NCBI RefSeq assembly: GCF_000317045.1
Contig: NC_019703.1
Coordinates: forward strand, 2,654,501-2,718,500
Direction: 5' to 3'
From: Geitlerinema sp. PCC 7407
Lineage (GTDB): Bacteria; Cyanobacteriota; Cyanobacteriia; PCC-7407
DNA length: 64,000 bases
Made by a program: the position numbers and the translations under genes. The notes beneath the pieces are model-generated. The model searched no databases. It was not told the origin of the DNA and saw nothing but the letters and a program-made list of their open reading frames with translations. Shown piece after piece: positions 1 through 8,465 of the stretch (its first letter is position 1; each line of letters opens with the position of its first letter).

Positions 1-1
1 T

Positions 2-847
2 GCCTTTGGCGAGCAGTTTTTTCGGCTTCTGGCTTACTACAAATCACCAGCTGAACAACGTATTGTCCCCCCCGCGCCTTGGCGCTGGACAGACGACACC
101 AATATGGCTCTCTCAGTGTATGCCGTACTACAACGAGATAGATATATTAATCCCGATCGTTTAGCGCAGGATTTCCTTGACCGTTATGATTCCGGTCGTG
201 ATTATGGACCAGCACTGAATCGCCTATTGCGTGAAACGCGTAGTGGTTTAGAGTTAGTGCAATCAGCGAAGAATCAATTTGGTGGACAAGGTTCCTATGG
301 TAATGGTGCTGCCATGCGAATTGCTCCACTTGGTGCTTTTTTCGCTGCTAATCTGTCGACCGTTGTAGAGCAGTCCCGCGCCTCTGCACTCACGACCCAC
401 ACTCACGAAGAAGCTGTGGCAGGCGCAATTGCTGTTGCCATAGCAGCAGCAATTGCAACCCGGTTACGTGGAAGCCCTCCTCCTCCGCCATGGGATTTTC
501 TTAGACGGGTGTTGCCCTTTATTCCAGCAAGTGAGGTAGCCGCAAAAGTTGCTCGAGCCTGTGAGTTTGAAACAGAGGCATCGGTCTATCGGGTTGCAGC
601 CAAGCTGGGGAGTGGCTCCAGAATTTCAGCGCAGGACACCGTTCCGTATACCCTATGGTGTGCAAGCCAACAGTTGGGCAACTACGAGGAAGCCCTATGG
701 TTAACGGCAAAGGGATTAGGTGATATAGATACGACCTGCGCGATTGTTGGAGGTATTGTGGCTTGTTATACAGGACGGGCTGGAGTTCCTGTAGTTTGGA
801 GAGACGCCTGTGAACCTTTGCCTTCGTGGATTACAAAATCTGGATAA
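2..847 (+). CDS. ADP-ribosylglycohydrolase family protein, 5' end outside the window
   Basis: The frame is open from the left edge of the window to a TAA at 845-847, so the gene begins upstream; the first ATG at 104 is internal, because a WTDDT motif (a Mg-binding signature of the family) lies just before it at about 89-103. A second signature, GDIDTTCAIVGG, lies near the C-terminus and would supply the other metal ligands. An alanine-rich helix (THTHEEAVAGAIAVA) sits between them. These are hallmarks of the DraG/ARH fold, which removes ADP-ribose from proteins or hydrolyses related ADP-ribose compounds. The substrate cannot be told from sequence. The gene is followed after 11 bases by an attC-like palindrome, so it may be a cassette gene; an antitoxin or defence-related role is inference only. 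Confidence 0.85.
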   Translation, partial: AFGEQFFRLLAYYKSPAEQRIVPPAPWRWTDDTNMALSVYAVLQRDRYINPDRLAQDFLDRYDSGRDYGPALNRLLRETRSGLELVQSAKNQFGGQGSYGNGAAMRIAPLGAFFAANLSTVVEQSRASALTTHTHEEAVAGAIAVAIAAAIATRLRGSPPPPPWDFLRRVLPFIPASEVAAKVARACEFETEASVYRVAAKLGSGSRISAQDTVPYTLWCASQQLGNYEEALWLTAKGLGDIDTTCAIVGGIVACYTGRAGVPVVWRDACEPLPSWITKSG

Positions 848-858
848 CAAATGACGCT

Positions 859-945
859 GTCTAACAGATTCGCTGCACCGGAACGAGTACAAATAGTTTT
901 AAGAGCTCATACAATCTCTGCGTCCGGTGAGCAGAAGCGTTAGCT
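859..945 (+). other. attC-like integron recombination site
   Basis: The left arm has GTCTAAC (859-865, fits the R'' consensus RYYYAAC) followed by CGCTGCACCGGAACG. The right arm has CGTCCGGTGAGCAGAAGC followed by GTTAGCT (939-945, R'-like, starting with the essential GTT). The arms pair as CTAAC/GTTAG and CACCGGA/TCCGGTG, with unpaired bases on one side only, and enclose about 35 bases. This is the single-strand-folded architecture of attC sites. The right arm is very similar to that of the site at 2591-2661. It lies just after a stop codon, the normal place for attC in a cassette. No integrase is visible. Confidence 0.65.
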
Positions 946-1129
946 GGCTTTGCTTCCAAGTCGAGCAGTATATAAAGGTCATTGGTTAACCTTCAAAACT
1001 TTGTTGTCGCAGAGGAATCATGTATAGCAACTTAAGTTGCTGTAATTTGTTGCAAAACAAAGACACTTAATCTTTATTTGATATTGTAGAAATAAGCAGA
1101 GCCTAGCCAGGAAATAATTTAGAGGTGTT

Positions 1130-1627
1130 ATGCAAGATGAACGGCAATGGTTGAGATTACCTATTGTATCTGCCAGTTCTGAGTATCTTGCAATGGGATA
1201 TTTGATGAGGCGTAATATCCTGGCATACAAAGCACCACCCAACAATGAAGGATATGATCTGATCTGTATTCATCCAGATCCACGCCATAAACCCAAGAAC
1301 AACGAGTTTTCACAAGTCAGGGTTCAAGTGAAAAGTAGATACGCAACAGACTGCGATCGCAGCTTTCCAATCAAAGAGAAAAGCCTTGATGCATTTGATT
1401 TTTTAGTTGTTGTTTTTCTCAAAATTGGCAAGTTTTATGGCAGAAATAATGAATCAGAGGGCAGTAGCTTTAAAAATATGCGGAAATATTTTGATCATCT
1501 GACTTCAACAGCGTATCATGCAACAATGGGCTGCCTAAGCAATAACTTTAGGATATCATTCGAGGTTATTCTGCCTATCTGCCATTTTAGAGATCTTAAC
1601 GGAAATTTTCTGCCTACTGGTGGTTAG
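1130..1627 (+). CDS. Hypothetical protein with PD-(D/E)XK nuclease-like core
   Basis: 165 residues. The start is supported by AGAGG about six bases upstream of the ATG. The N-terminal half has a helix with Glu19 (SEYLAMGYLMRRN), then GYDLI with Asp43, and a strand ending QVQVKSR in which Gln66-x-Lys68 could complete a D...QxK active site. This pattern is seen in PD-(D/E)XK proteins of DUF4365 type and in intron-associated endonucleases. The C-terminal half (DAFDFLVVVFL, KFYGR) is less diagnostic. The gene lies between two attC-like sites and shares the AT-rich composition of the next gene. A DNA-cleaving role is inferred from the fold only. Confidence 0.6.
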   Translation: MQDERQWLRLPIVSASSEYLAMGYLMRRNILAYKAPPNNEGYDLICIHPDPRHKPKNNEFSQVRVQVKSRYATDCDRSFPIKEKSLDAFDFLVVVFLKIGKFYGRNNESEGSSFKNMRKYFDHLTSTAYHATMGCLSNNFRISFEVILPICHFRDLNGNFLPTGG

Positions 1628-1628
1628 G

Positions 1629-1663
1629 AGTTTGATTTTCGAGTGCTTATACAAGCTCAAACT
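1629..1663 (+). other. Small inverted repeat after the nuclease-like gene
   Basis: AGTTTGA (1629-1635) is matched by TCAAACT (1657-1663), with a further GAG..CTT/AAGCTC pairing inside. It follows the stop codon at 1627 but has no T-tract, so it may be an attenuator or a decayed cassette boundary rather than a terminator. Confidence 0.3.
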
Positions 1664-1705
1664 AATTGACAACGTCAGCTATCAAACACATTATCAACTT
1701 AGAAA

Positions 1706-2596
1706 ATGCCTTTGAGATACCCAAGCGCGTGGCGCTTTTCACGTCTACAAGAAGAAGCCATTTCTGATTCAGCAATAGCTGACTTCCACAATCTCATCGG
1801 CTTGATTGGGGCTCAAGGAAATACGCAGTTAGTTCTATCATGCTTCAAGGGATTTTTAGCTAACGCGACAGGCTCAACAAAACACCTTAAGTCTTCTAGA
1901 GATTGGATAGAAACAGAAGTTTTAGAAGAAGAAGTACTATCTTATATGAGGAAATTAGCATTGCATCCACCTCTTTTTCTAGAAGCTTTTCATGATGCTT
2001 GTCAGAGTTTTTACAACACTCAATATGATGTGCCAGATGTAGAGCTAATTAATAATATTTGCTGTGAACATGGCATCAATTATCAGATTGTGCCGCCGGA
2101 GTTAAAGAGGCTAGATAAAAGGCAAGAAGTAATTTCAGTAATAGACGCATCACAAAAATTTGCTGAATCCTCAGTTCAACTACTTGAAAAATCGTTAGAG
2201 CGCGCCGAACAATTATTAGAAGAAAAAAGACCGCGCGAAGCAGTTCAAGAAACACTTTGGCTCTTAGAATCAATTGCGACTGCATTTAAAGGTACTTCTT
2301 TAGTTTCTGGCACGATCAAGACAAACTACTTTAACAAAATTGCAAAAGAGCTCCAAACAGCATACCCAGGAACGACTCTTAAGTTTGTACTAGATGGGGC
2401 TTGCCAGCTACATGGTTATCTCTCATCGCCAACAGGTGGAGGAGTACGACATGGTATCGATCTCACAGATGGCAAACCGCTCACTTTAGCAGAAGGTTAT
2501 CTATTTTGTAACCTCATCCGCTCTTATATGAAGTTTTTACTTTCTGAGCATGAACGCCTTGTAGATGTCTCTACTAGTGACGAAAGGAATATCTAA
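1706..2596 (+). CDS. Hypothetical protein with abortive-infection-like C-terminal region
   Basis: 296 residues, largely helical. Residues about 140-195 form a charged amphipathic stretch (SLERAEQLLEEKRPREAV) like a coiled coil. The C-terminal 70 residues contain GGGVRHGIDLTDG followed by EGYLFCNLIRSYMKFLL, which resembles the arrangement in Abi_C domains of abortive-infection proteins: an H-G turn, then a long helix with conserved Asn. This is a resemblance, not a firm assignment. The TAA stop at 2594-2596 lies within the left arm of an attC-like site, tying the gene to the putative cassette array. A defence role is inference; the substrate is unknown. Confidence 0.5.
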   Translation: MPLRYPSAWRFSRLQEEAISDSAIADFHNLIGLIGAQGNTQLVLSCFKGFLANATGSTKHLKSSRDWIETEVLEEEVLSYMRKLALHPPLFLEAFHDACQSFYNTQYDVPDVELINNICCEHGINYQIVPPELKRLDKRQEVISVIDASQKFAESSVQLLEKSLERAEQLLEEKRPREAVQETLWLLESIATAFKGTSLVSGTIKTNYFNKIAKELQTAYPGTTLKFVLDGACQLHGYLSSPTGGGVRHGIDLTDGKPLTLAEGYLFCNLIRSYMKFLLSEHERLVDVSTSDERNI

Positions 2597-2661
2597 AAGC
2601 AACGCTGCACTGGGATACCGCGAGTTAAATTGTCTAAATCCGGTGAGCGCAAACGTTAGGG
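2591..2661 (+). other. attC-like integron recombination site
   Basis: The left arm is ATCTAAA (2591-2597, one mismatch to the R'' consensus) followed by CGCTGCACTGGGAT. The right arm is ATCCGGTGAGCG (2638-2649) followed by GTTAGGG (2655-2661). CGCT-CAC-GG-AT pairs across the loop with two extra G residues on the left arm only, the asymmetric bulges expected of attC. The right arm shares TCCGGTGAGC and CGTTAG, in the same spacing, with the site at 859-945. The first arm overlaps the stop codon of the preceding gene. Confidence 0.6.
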
Positions 2662-2816
2662 CACACATGATTTCTATCCAGATGACTGAAGAGTTTTTAC
2701 TTTCAGTAGAGCGCAGGTGATGAATTAAGCACTCCGGTGCTTGCCTTCACCATAAGTATTGGATTACACGCTTCCTCTCTACAAAACGGTGCTAGAAGTA
2801 TATCTCCGCAAGTCTT

Positions 2817-4217
2817 CTAGGCCGCCGCAGAAACCTGGGCTGGGTGGGTTTGGAGATCGATCCAGAACTCCGTTCCCTGATTGGGCTCCGACCAGATCTG
2901 GATTTGTCCTTGGTGCTTCTCGATGATCTGCTGGCTGATTGCTAGACCCAGACCCGTTCCTTGGTTAATCGGCTTCGTTGTGAAGAAAGGCGCAAAGACT
3001 TTAGCGCGGATCTCTTCTGGAATGCCAGGACCATTGTCCTTGATCGAGATCCGAACGCGATCGCCCTCCAGCACCATCGTGCGGATCAAGATAGTCTTCG
3101 ATCGCTCCGCATCTTCCTGCTCCAGCAGCGCATCCATCGCGTTGTTCAGGATATTCATAAAGACCTGATTGAGCTGCGACGGGAAGCACTCCACCAGCGG
3201 CAGATCGCCATACTCCTTCGTGATGGAGATACCCGCCTTGGTCCGATGATTGAGAATCAGCAGCGTGCTGTCGAGTCCCTCGTGGATATTCACCGCCTTG
3301 CACTCCGACCCGTCCAGTCGCGAGAAATTTCGCAAAGAGAGCACAATCTCGCGAATGCGATCGGTCCCAATCTTCATTGACGCCACCGTCTTGGGCAAAT
3401 CCGACGCCACAAACTCCAGATCAATCGCATCCATTTTCTGCTGCACCAACTCAGGCGGCTCCGGGAAGGCAGCCTGGTAAGCACCCAGCATATCCAGCAG
3501 ATCGTGGACATATTCGTCCACGTGCTTGAGATTGCCGTGCAAAAAGTTCACGGGATTGTTGATCTCGTGGGCGATGCCCGCCAGCATCTGTCCCAGACTC
3601 GAGAGCTTTTCTGTCTGGATCAGCTGAGCCTGGGTCTGCTGCAGATCCTGAAGCGCCTTCTCCAGCTTCTGGGTTTGGACCTGAGCCGCCGTCGTCGCCT
3701 CTACCAGCGCCCGCAAGTTGCTGTAGGCCCGCGAATGGTAGCGAATCCGCGCAATCAGCTCAATGGGATCCGGCAACTTGATGAGGTAGTCATTCGCGCC
3801 CTGGGCAAACGCCTCTGCCTTGAACTCCGGCTCCTCTTTGGCCGACAGCACCACCACCGGCACGTCGCGCGTTTCCGGGTGGGACCGAAACCACCGCAGC
3901 AGCATCAGGCCGTCAATGTCAGGCATGACCAGATCTTGCAAGATGACGGTTGGCTTCACCTCTAGGGCAATTTGGATTGCCTGGGTTGGATCGCTACAGA
4001 AGTGGAAGGAGATATCTGATTCTTCTTCAATCAGTCGACGAACCGCCTCTCCAATAATTGGCTGATCATCAATCAATAGAACAGAGGTTTTGCAAGTACT
4101 AAAGACTTCATTTTTTGACCCGCTATTCGCATCTGAAAAGCTTCCTCGCATGGCCTTCACGGGAGCTTCAGATCTGAGGTCTTCCGCTGCGGTATAAATC
4201 TGCATTCCAGGAGTCAT
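2817..4217 (-). CDS. Response-regulator/histidine-kinase hybrid
   Basis: 466 residues. A receiver domain comes first (about 43-165) with phospho-acceptor Asp95 in ILQDLVMPD. A coiled-coil linker (about 175-205) follows, then a HisKA dimerisation domain with His217 in AHEINNP, and an HATPase_c domain with NGPGIP, FFTTKP and GTGLGLAIS. There is no membrane segment, so it is a soluble kinase taking input through its own receiver. This REC-HK order is common in cyanobacteria. The gene stands alone: no cognate regulator is adjacent. It may act with the chemosensory genes to its right, but nothing in the sequence shows this. Met5 is an alternative start. Confidence 0.9.
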   Translation of the reverse strand: MTPGMQIYTAAEDLRSEAPVKAMRGSFSDANSGSKNEVFSTCKTSVLLIDDQPIIGEAVRRLIEEESDISFHFCSDPTQAIQIALEVKPTVILQDLVMPDIDGLMLLRWFRSHPETRDVPVVVLSAKEEPEFKAEAFAQGANDYLIKLPDPIELIARIRYHSRAYSNLRALVEATTAAQVQTQKLEKALQDLQQTQAQLIQTEKLSSLGQMLAGIAHEINNPVNFLHGNLKHVDEYVHDLLDMLGAYQAAFPEPPELVQQKMDAIDLEFVASDLPKTVASMKIGTDRIREIVLSLRNFSRLDGSECKAVNIHEGLDSTLLILNHRTKAGISITKEYGDLPLVECFPSQLNQVFMNILNNAMDALLEQEDAERSKTILIRTMVLEGDRVRISIKDNGPGIPEEIRAKVFAPFFTTKPINQGTGLGLAISQQIIEKHQGQIQIWSEPNQGTEFWIDLQTHPAQVSAAA

Positions 4218-4953
4218 ATGGCATTTTTCCAGTATTTGCCACCTCGCAGGAATAGACTGTATTAAACACTACTTTAAAAGTCTTTTATGGGCTTTCTAGA
4301 GTGGTGTATAGACTGAAGGCGAGGCAGTTTTTAGAACATCAAATTGACCAGGGAACGGACGTGGATCATATCAATGCAATAGGCGAATTGAGTGTGATTC
4401 CAACTTTAATAGATTAAGAGATAGAACCCTAAATTTCTCCCGTGAGATTGCTGATTTTTTCAAAAATTTTAGATTTAATTCTGAATTATTGCGATTTTTT
4501 GAGATTATCTATTTTTTAGGGTTTACTTTGCTAGCGTTTAATTTTTTTGAATTTTTTTAAACTTTTAAAACTCAGTTTCTTCTTTTCTAGAACAGGAAAA
4601 TATCCTCTTAAGGGCGGATTAAGTCCCATAAGAAGAGATAGATTTTTCTAATAAAGCTTTAAGGGTTTTTTGATATTGAATTTCTATTTAAGGCTTATTT
4701 AAGAAATACGGATGTACAGAGAAGTACTGAAGGAGCCTTGCTTAGAGAAAGTATTTGATTGGAGAAGCTAGGTTTGTAATTTGCGATTGAGTCGTGTTGT
4801 GAGTTTTTTATCGTAATTTTTCTGATGGCTTCGGGAATTTTAAGACTGTTTGATTATCAATGATGATGCATTCTTGACGTGTGATACCAGTCACAGGAAT
4901 TCCTGTATCCACCGATAGCTTCTAGCGCATCGCGGGGCTTCTCAGTTGCCTGG
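4218..4953. other. AT-rich intergenic region
   Basis: About 740 bases with runs of T and A and no plausible reading frame. It lies upstream of the histidine kinase gene and downstream of cheB, so it should hold the kinase promoter, but I see no clear operator or structured RNA. Confidence 0.5.
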
Positions 4954-4991
4954 GAGATTTTCCCTGAGCGGCAGAGCACTGGGAAAATCTC
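4954..4991 (-). terminator. Hairpin after the cheB stop codon
   Basis: GAGATTTTCCC (4954-4964) and GGGAAAATCTC (4981-4991) form a perfect 11-bp stem with a 16-base loop, starting five bases past the cheB stop. There is no T-tract on the minus strand, so it may act as an RNA 3'-end stabiliser rather than a classical intrinsic terminator. Confidence 0.55.
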
Positions 4992-4996
4992 TGAGC

Positions 4997-6025
4997 TTAG
5001 TAAGGGATTTTACTGAGGTGGTCTAGACAGGCAGGGGCGATCGCCTCTAGGGGCAAGACGGACTCTACGGCCCCCAGCTCGAAGGCAGCCCGAGGCATTC
5101 CGTAGACTACCGAGGTTTTGCGGTCCTGAGCGATCGTGCGCCAGCCAGCGTCCCGCAGGAGCTTGAGGCCCTGGGCGCCGTCTTGGCCCATGCCGGTGAG
5201 GATGACGGCGATGTCAGGCTGGGGCCAGTGCTGGGCAAGGCTGGCAAACAGAGCGTCCACGGATGGCCGGTAGGTGGTCTGGGGCTCAGCGCAGTAGGTG
5301 AACTTACCGCTGGGAGAGAGACAGAGGTGGTCGTTGGTGCCAGCGATCGATACATGGCCGGGAGACGGGGCCTGTCCTTCCTGGGCAATGTCGACGGTTA
5401 GGGGGGTTTGATCGTTGAGCCAGTGGGCTAGCCCCGGGGCAAACTGCTCATCGACGTGCTGAACCACAACGATGCTGGCGTCGAGGGTGGCCGGGAGAGC
5501 GGACAAAATTTTGGCGAGGGCCTGGGGACCGCCGGTGGAGGAGCCGATGGCGATCAGGGGCGATCGCGATCGCCGGGAAACCAGGGCCGGACGCGGCGTA
5601 TCGCGCAGCAGGGAGCGGCGGGGTGCTTTGCCGATCAGCGTGGCGATCGCGCTGATCTTCTTGAGCAGGCCTTTGCCGCCCTCGGAGGCGAACTGGAGAC
5701 CGATGGCTGGCGTATTGATGGCATCCAGCGCGCCGTAGCCCATGGCCGTGAACACCTCGGCGGCGTAGCGATTGACGCTGGCGGTCACCATCAAAATCGC
5801 ACAAGGCGTCGAGGCCATGATGCGGCGGGTTGCCTCCACTCCGTCCATGATGGGCATCACAACATCCATCAAGATCAAGTCGGGCAGGTCGGCGGCGCAG
5901 CGAGCCACGGCTTCGGCACCGTCCTGGGCCGTCCAACTCACTTGGTAGTGAGGCGTTTGCGACACCAAGCGCCGCAAGACTTCTAGAGCCATGGGTGAGT
6001 CATTAACGATCGCAATTTTTAGCAA
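4997..6025 (-). CDS. cheB: CheB-type protein-glutamate methylesterase (WspF-like)
   Basis: 342 residues. The N-terminal receiver (1-120) carries Asp54 in LILMDVVMP; the C-terminal esterase domain (about 155-340) has the triad Ser163 (GSSTGG), His190 (VVQH) and Asp282 (GQDG). It removes methyl groups from receptor glutamates and so resets MCP sensitivity. The start is a TTG directly abutting the TAG of the cheA gene, with GGAGAGG five bases before it, so translation is probably coupled. Being last in the MCP-CheW-CheA-REC-CheB order, it fits WspF in Wsp-type systems. Confidence 0.93.
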   Translation of the reverse strand: MLKIAIVNDSPMALEVLRRLVSQTPHYQVSWTAQDGAEAVARCAADLPDLILMDVVMPIMDGVEATRRIMASTPCAILMVTASVNRYAAEVFTAMGYGALDAINTPAIGLQFASEGGKGLLKKISAIATLIGKAPRRSLLRDTPRPALVSRRSRSPLIAIGSSTGGPQALAKILSALPATLDASIVVVQHVDEQFAPGLAHWLNDQTPLTVDIAQEGQAPSPGHVSIAGTNDHLCLSPSGKFTYCAEPQTTYRPSVDALFASLAQHWPQPDIAVILTGMGQDGAQGLKLLRDAGWRTIAQDRKTSVVYGMPRAAFELGAVESVLPLEAIAPACLDHLSKIPY

Positions 6026-8464
6026 CTACGCCTCTCCAATCAAATCAATCACAGCGCGCAGCAGCGTATCGTCGTGGAAGCTGCTTTTGGTGAGGTAGTA
6101 GTCAGCGCCCGCGTCGAGGCCCAGGACTTTGTCTTCGTCGCGGTCTTTGTAGGAAACGATGATCACAGGCGTTTGCTTCAAGTTGGCGTGGGATTTGATT
6201 TGGTTAACCAGCTCGATGCCGTTCATGCGCGGCATGTCGATGTCGGTCACCACTAAATCATAATGGCCACTCCGGACGGCGTTCCAGCCATCCATGCCGT
6301 TGACGGCCACTTCGACCTGGTAGCCTTTGTTCTCGAGCAGCTTGCGCTCCATTTCTCGCACCGTGATCGAGTCATCCACCACCAGGACGCGCTTGTGGGT
6401 TTTGGCGATCGCCGGGTGGGTCATGGGGTTGATCTGGCCCAGCTTACCGCTGACCAGCAGATTGTCGATGGAGCGCACCAGGTCCTCGACATCGACGATC
6501 AGGACCGGCGACCCGTCTTCTAGGAGGGCGGCGGCGCTGATGTTGGCGACCTTGCCGAGGCGGGGGTCGATGGGCCGCACCACCAGGCTGTGCTCGCCCA
6601 GCAGGCGATCGACGATTAGGCCGCAGCGGCTGAGGCGATCGCTGATCACCACCGTCGTCAGCACCTCGGTCTCTGCGCTGGGCGGCGGCAGCTGGAGCAC
6701 CTGGTAGGCTGGCACCAGGCCCACGGACTGGCGATTGAGCACAAAAAACGGGTGATTTTCTGAGAGGGAAATCTCCGATCGCGACAGCATCAGCACGCGA
6801 TCGATCCGGGTGAGCGGGAAGGCGTAGGGTTCTCCCGAAATTTCGACCAGCAGCGTCCGAATCACCGACAGCGTCAGGGGCAGCTGGAGATGAAAGCTCA
6901 TCCCCTGACCAAACTGGGAGGTGGCCCGCAGAGTTCCGCCCACCTCCTGCACCACGCTCTGCACCACGTCCAGGCCCACGCCCCGCCCCGACACATCGGT
7001 GACCGCCTGCACCGTCGAAAATCCCGGCAAAAAGAGAAACTCCATGAGTTCCGTTTCGCTCAGCCGGTCCGCCATCTCGGGGGCGGTCAGGTTTCGGGCG
7101 ATCACCTGGGCGCGGAGCCGCTCGAGATCGATCCCGCCGCCGTCATCGCTGATGGTGATCGACAGCATTCCCGCCCGGTGGACCGCTTCGATGCGGACGG
7201 TGCCTTCGGCGGGCTTGCCGTGGGCAAGGCGCACCTCGGGGGGCTCGACGCCGTGGTCGATGGCGTTTTGGAGCAGGTGGGTCAGGGGGACTTCGAGTTT
7301 TTCCAGGATGTCGCGATCGACCAGGACCGACTTGCCGATCATCTCCAGGCGCACGCGTTTGCCGAGGCGCTTGGCCAGGTCCCGCACCAGTCGCGGAAAC
7401 CCCTGGCCGCTGTCGCCAAAGGGGCGCATGTGGGTCGAGATCACTTCGCGGTAGAGGCGATCGGCCAGGCTTGAGGAGCGGCGGGCAAAGAGATCCAGCT
7501 CACTCTGGCGATCGCTCAGGAGCTGGCGGCAGTCGTTGGCTTTTTGGAGGGTGAGGCTGCACTGCTCCTCGAGGCGCGGATCGCTCTGGCGCGATCGCAG
7601 CATGTCTTGGAGCTGCTCAAGATGGCTGTAGAGCTCTTGCTGAGAAGCTTTGAGCTTGAGCAGAGAATCGGCGAAGGGCTCCAGCCAGTTGGCCTCGACC
7701 AGGGATTCTCCGGCCAGGCCCATCAGGCGGTTGAGATTTTCGGCGCTGACGCGCACCACGCGATTGGCGATCGCGCCGCTGGCATCGCCGCTGCTGCGCG
7801 AGAGAACCTCAGGCGTCAGGGGCGTCCGCTCAGCCCCCGTCTCCCTCGGCGGCCCCCCAAGCGAGACGGGGGCGGCGGGAGACAGCACTTCTACTGGCAA
7901 GGCCGCCAGGGGCGCCGGAGCCTCGGCCCTCGGCCCCCGTTCGTCGGTCCGAGGCGGCTCTATCCGTCGCTCTGTCGCAGGAAATAAGCCAGAATCCGGC
8001 AGAGCCTCTGGCAAAGCCTCTGGGAGAGGCTCTGCCTCAGAAGATTGGGGCCGATCGGGCTGTATCAAAGCGCTCAGCATCGCCACCACCCCCTGGACCT
8101 CGGGATCTTCAGGAGCAATCCCATAGGTTGGGTCTGCGAGGCTGCGCTCAGCGATCGCCTGGAGCAGATCGGCTCCCTGGAGCAGGCCGTCGATGTGGGC
8201 CGAGGTGAGGGCGATCGCGCCGGAGCGGGCCGCCACCAGGCAGTCCTCCATCCCGTGGGCGATCGCCACCGCCGCCTGGACATGGACCATGCGAGCCGCC
8301 CCCTTGATCGAGTGGGCCGCTCGCATCACCGACGCCAGCACCTCCGGAGCAGCCGGCTGACTCTCCAGGGTGAGCAGCCCCTCATTGAGCATGGCCACTT
8401 GAGCCCGAACCTCCATACAGAAAAGTTCGAGCATTGAAAGACGACTCAGATCGCGATCGCTCAT
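6026..8464 (-). CDS. cheA: Hybrid chemotaxis kinase CheA-REC (WspE-like)
   Basis: 812 residues. Order: Hpt domain with His51 (AAHSIKGAARM), a Pro/Ala-rich linker (about 140-240), a dimerisation region, an HATPase domain with LTHLLQNAIDHGVE and the G boxes DDGGGID and GRGVGLDVV, a CheW-like coupling domain (about 530-665), and a C-terminal receiver (about 690-810) with VVTDIDMP. It autophosphorylates on the Hpt histidine in response to the coupled receptor and can pass phosphate to its own receiver and to CheB. The fused receiver is typical of Wsp and other non-flagellar systems. The gene begins one base after the upstream CheW gene. Confidence 0.95.
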   Translation of the reverse strand: MSDRDLSRLSMLELFCMEVRAQVAMLNEGLLTLESQPAAPEVLASVMRAAHSIKGAARMVHVQAAVAIAHGMEDCLVAARSGAIALTSAHIDGLLQGADLLQAIAERSLADPTYGIAPEDPEVQGVVAMLSALIQPDRPQSSEAEPLPEALPEALPDSGLFPATERRIEPPRTDERGPRAEAPAPLAALPVEVLSPAAPVSLGGPPRETGAERTPLTPEVLSRSSGDASGAIANRVVRVSAENLNRLMGLAGESLVEANWLEPFADSLLKLKASQQELYSHLEQLQDMLRSRQSDPRLEEQCSLTLQKANDCRQLLSDRQSELDLFARRSSSLADRLYREVISTHMRPFGDSGQGFPRLVRDLAKRLGKRVRLEMIGKSVLVDRDILEKLEVPLTHLLQNAIDHGVEPPEVRLAHGKPAEGTVRIEAVHRAGMLSITISDDGGGIDLERLRAQVIARNLTAPEMADRLSETELMEFLFLPGFSTVQAVTDVSGRGVGLDVVQSVVQEVGGTLRATSQFGQGMSFHLQLPLTLSVIRTLLVEISGEPYAFPLTRIDRVLMLSRSEISLSENHPFFVLNRQSVGLVPAYQVLQLPPPSAETEVLTTVVISDRLSRCGLIVDRLLGEHSLVVRPIDPRLGKVANISAAALLEDGSPVLIVDVEDLVRSIDNLLVSGKLGQINPMTHPAIAKTHKRVLVVDDSITVREMERKLLENKGYQVEVAVNGMDGWNAVRSGHYDLVVTDIDMPRMNGIELVNQIKSHANLKQTPVIIVSYKDRDEDKVLGLDAGADYYLTKSSFHDDTLLRAVIDLIGEA

Positions 8465-8465
8465 C

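Noticed and set aside
1622-1705. Gap between the nuclease-like and Abi-like genes considered as an attC site
   Set aside because: Contains GTTAGG at the stop codon but no matching CTAAC arm or L boxes at the right distance.
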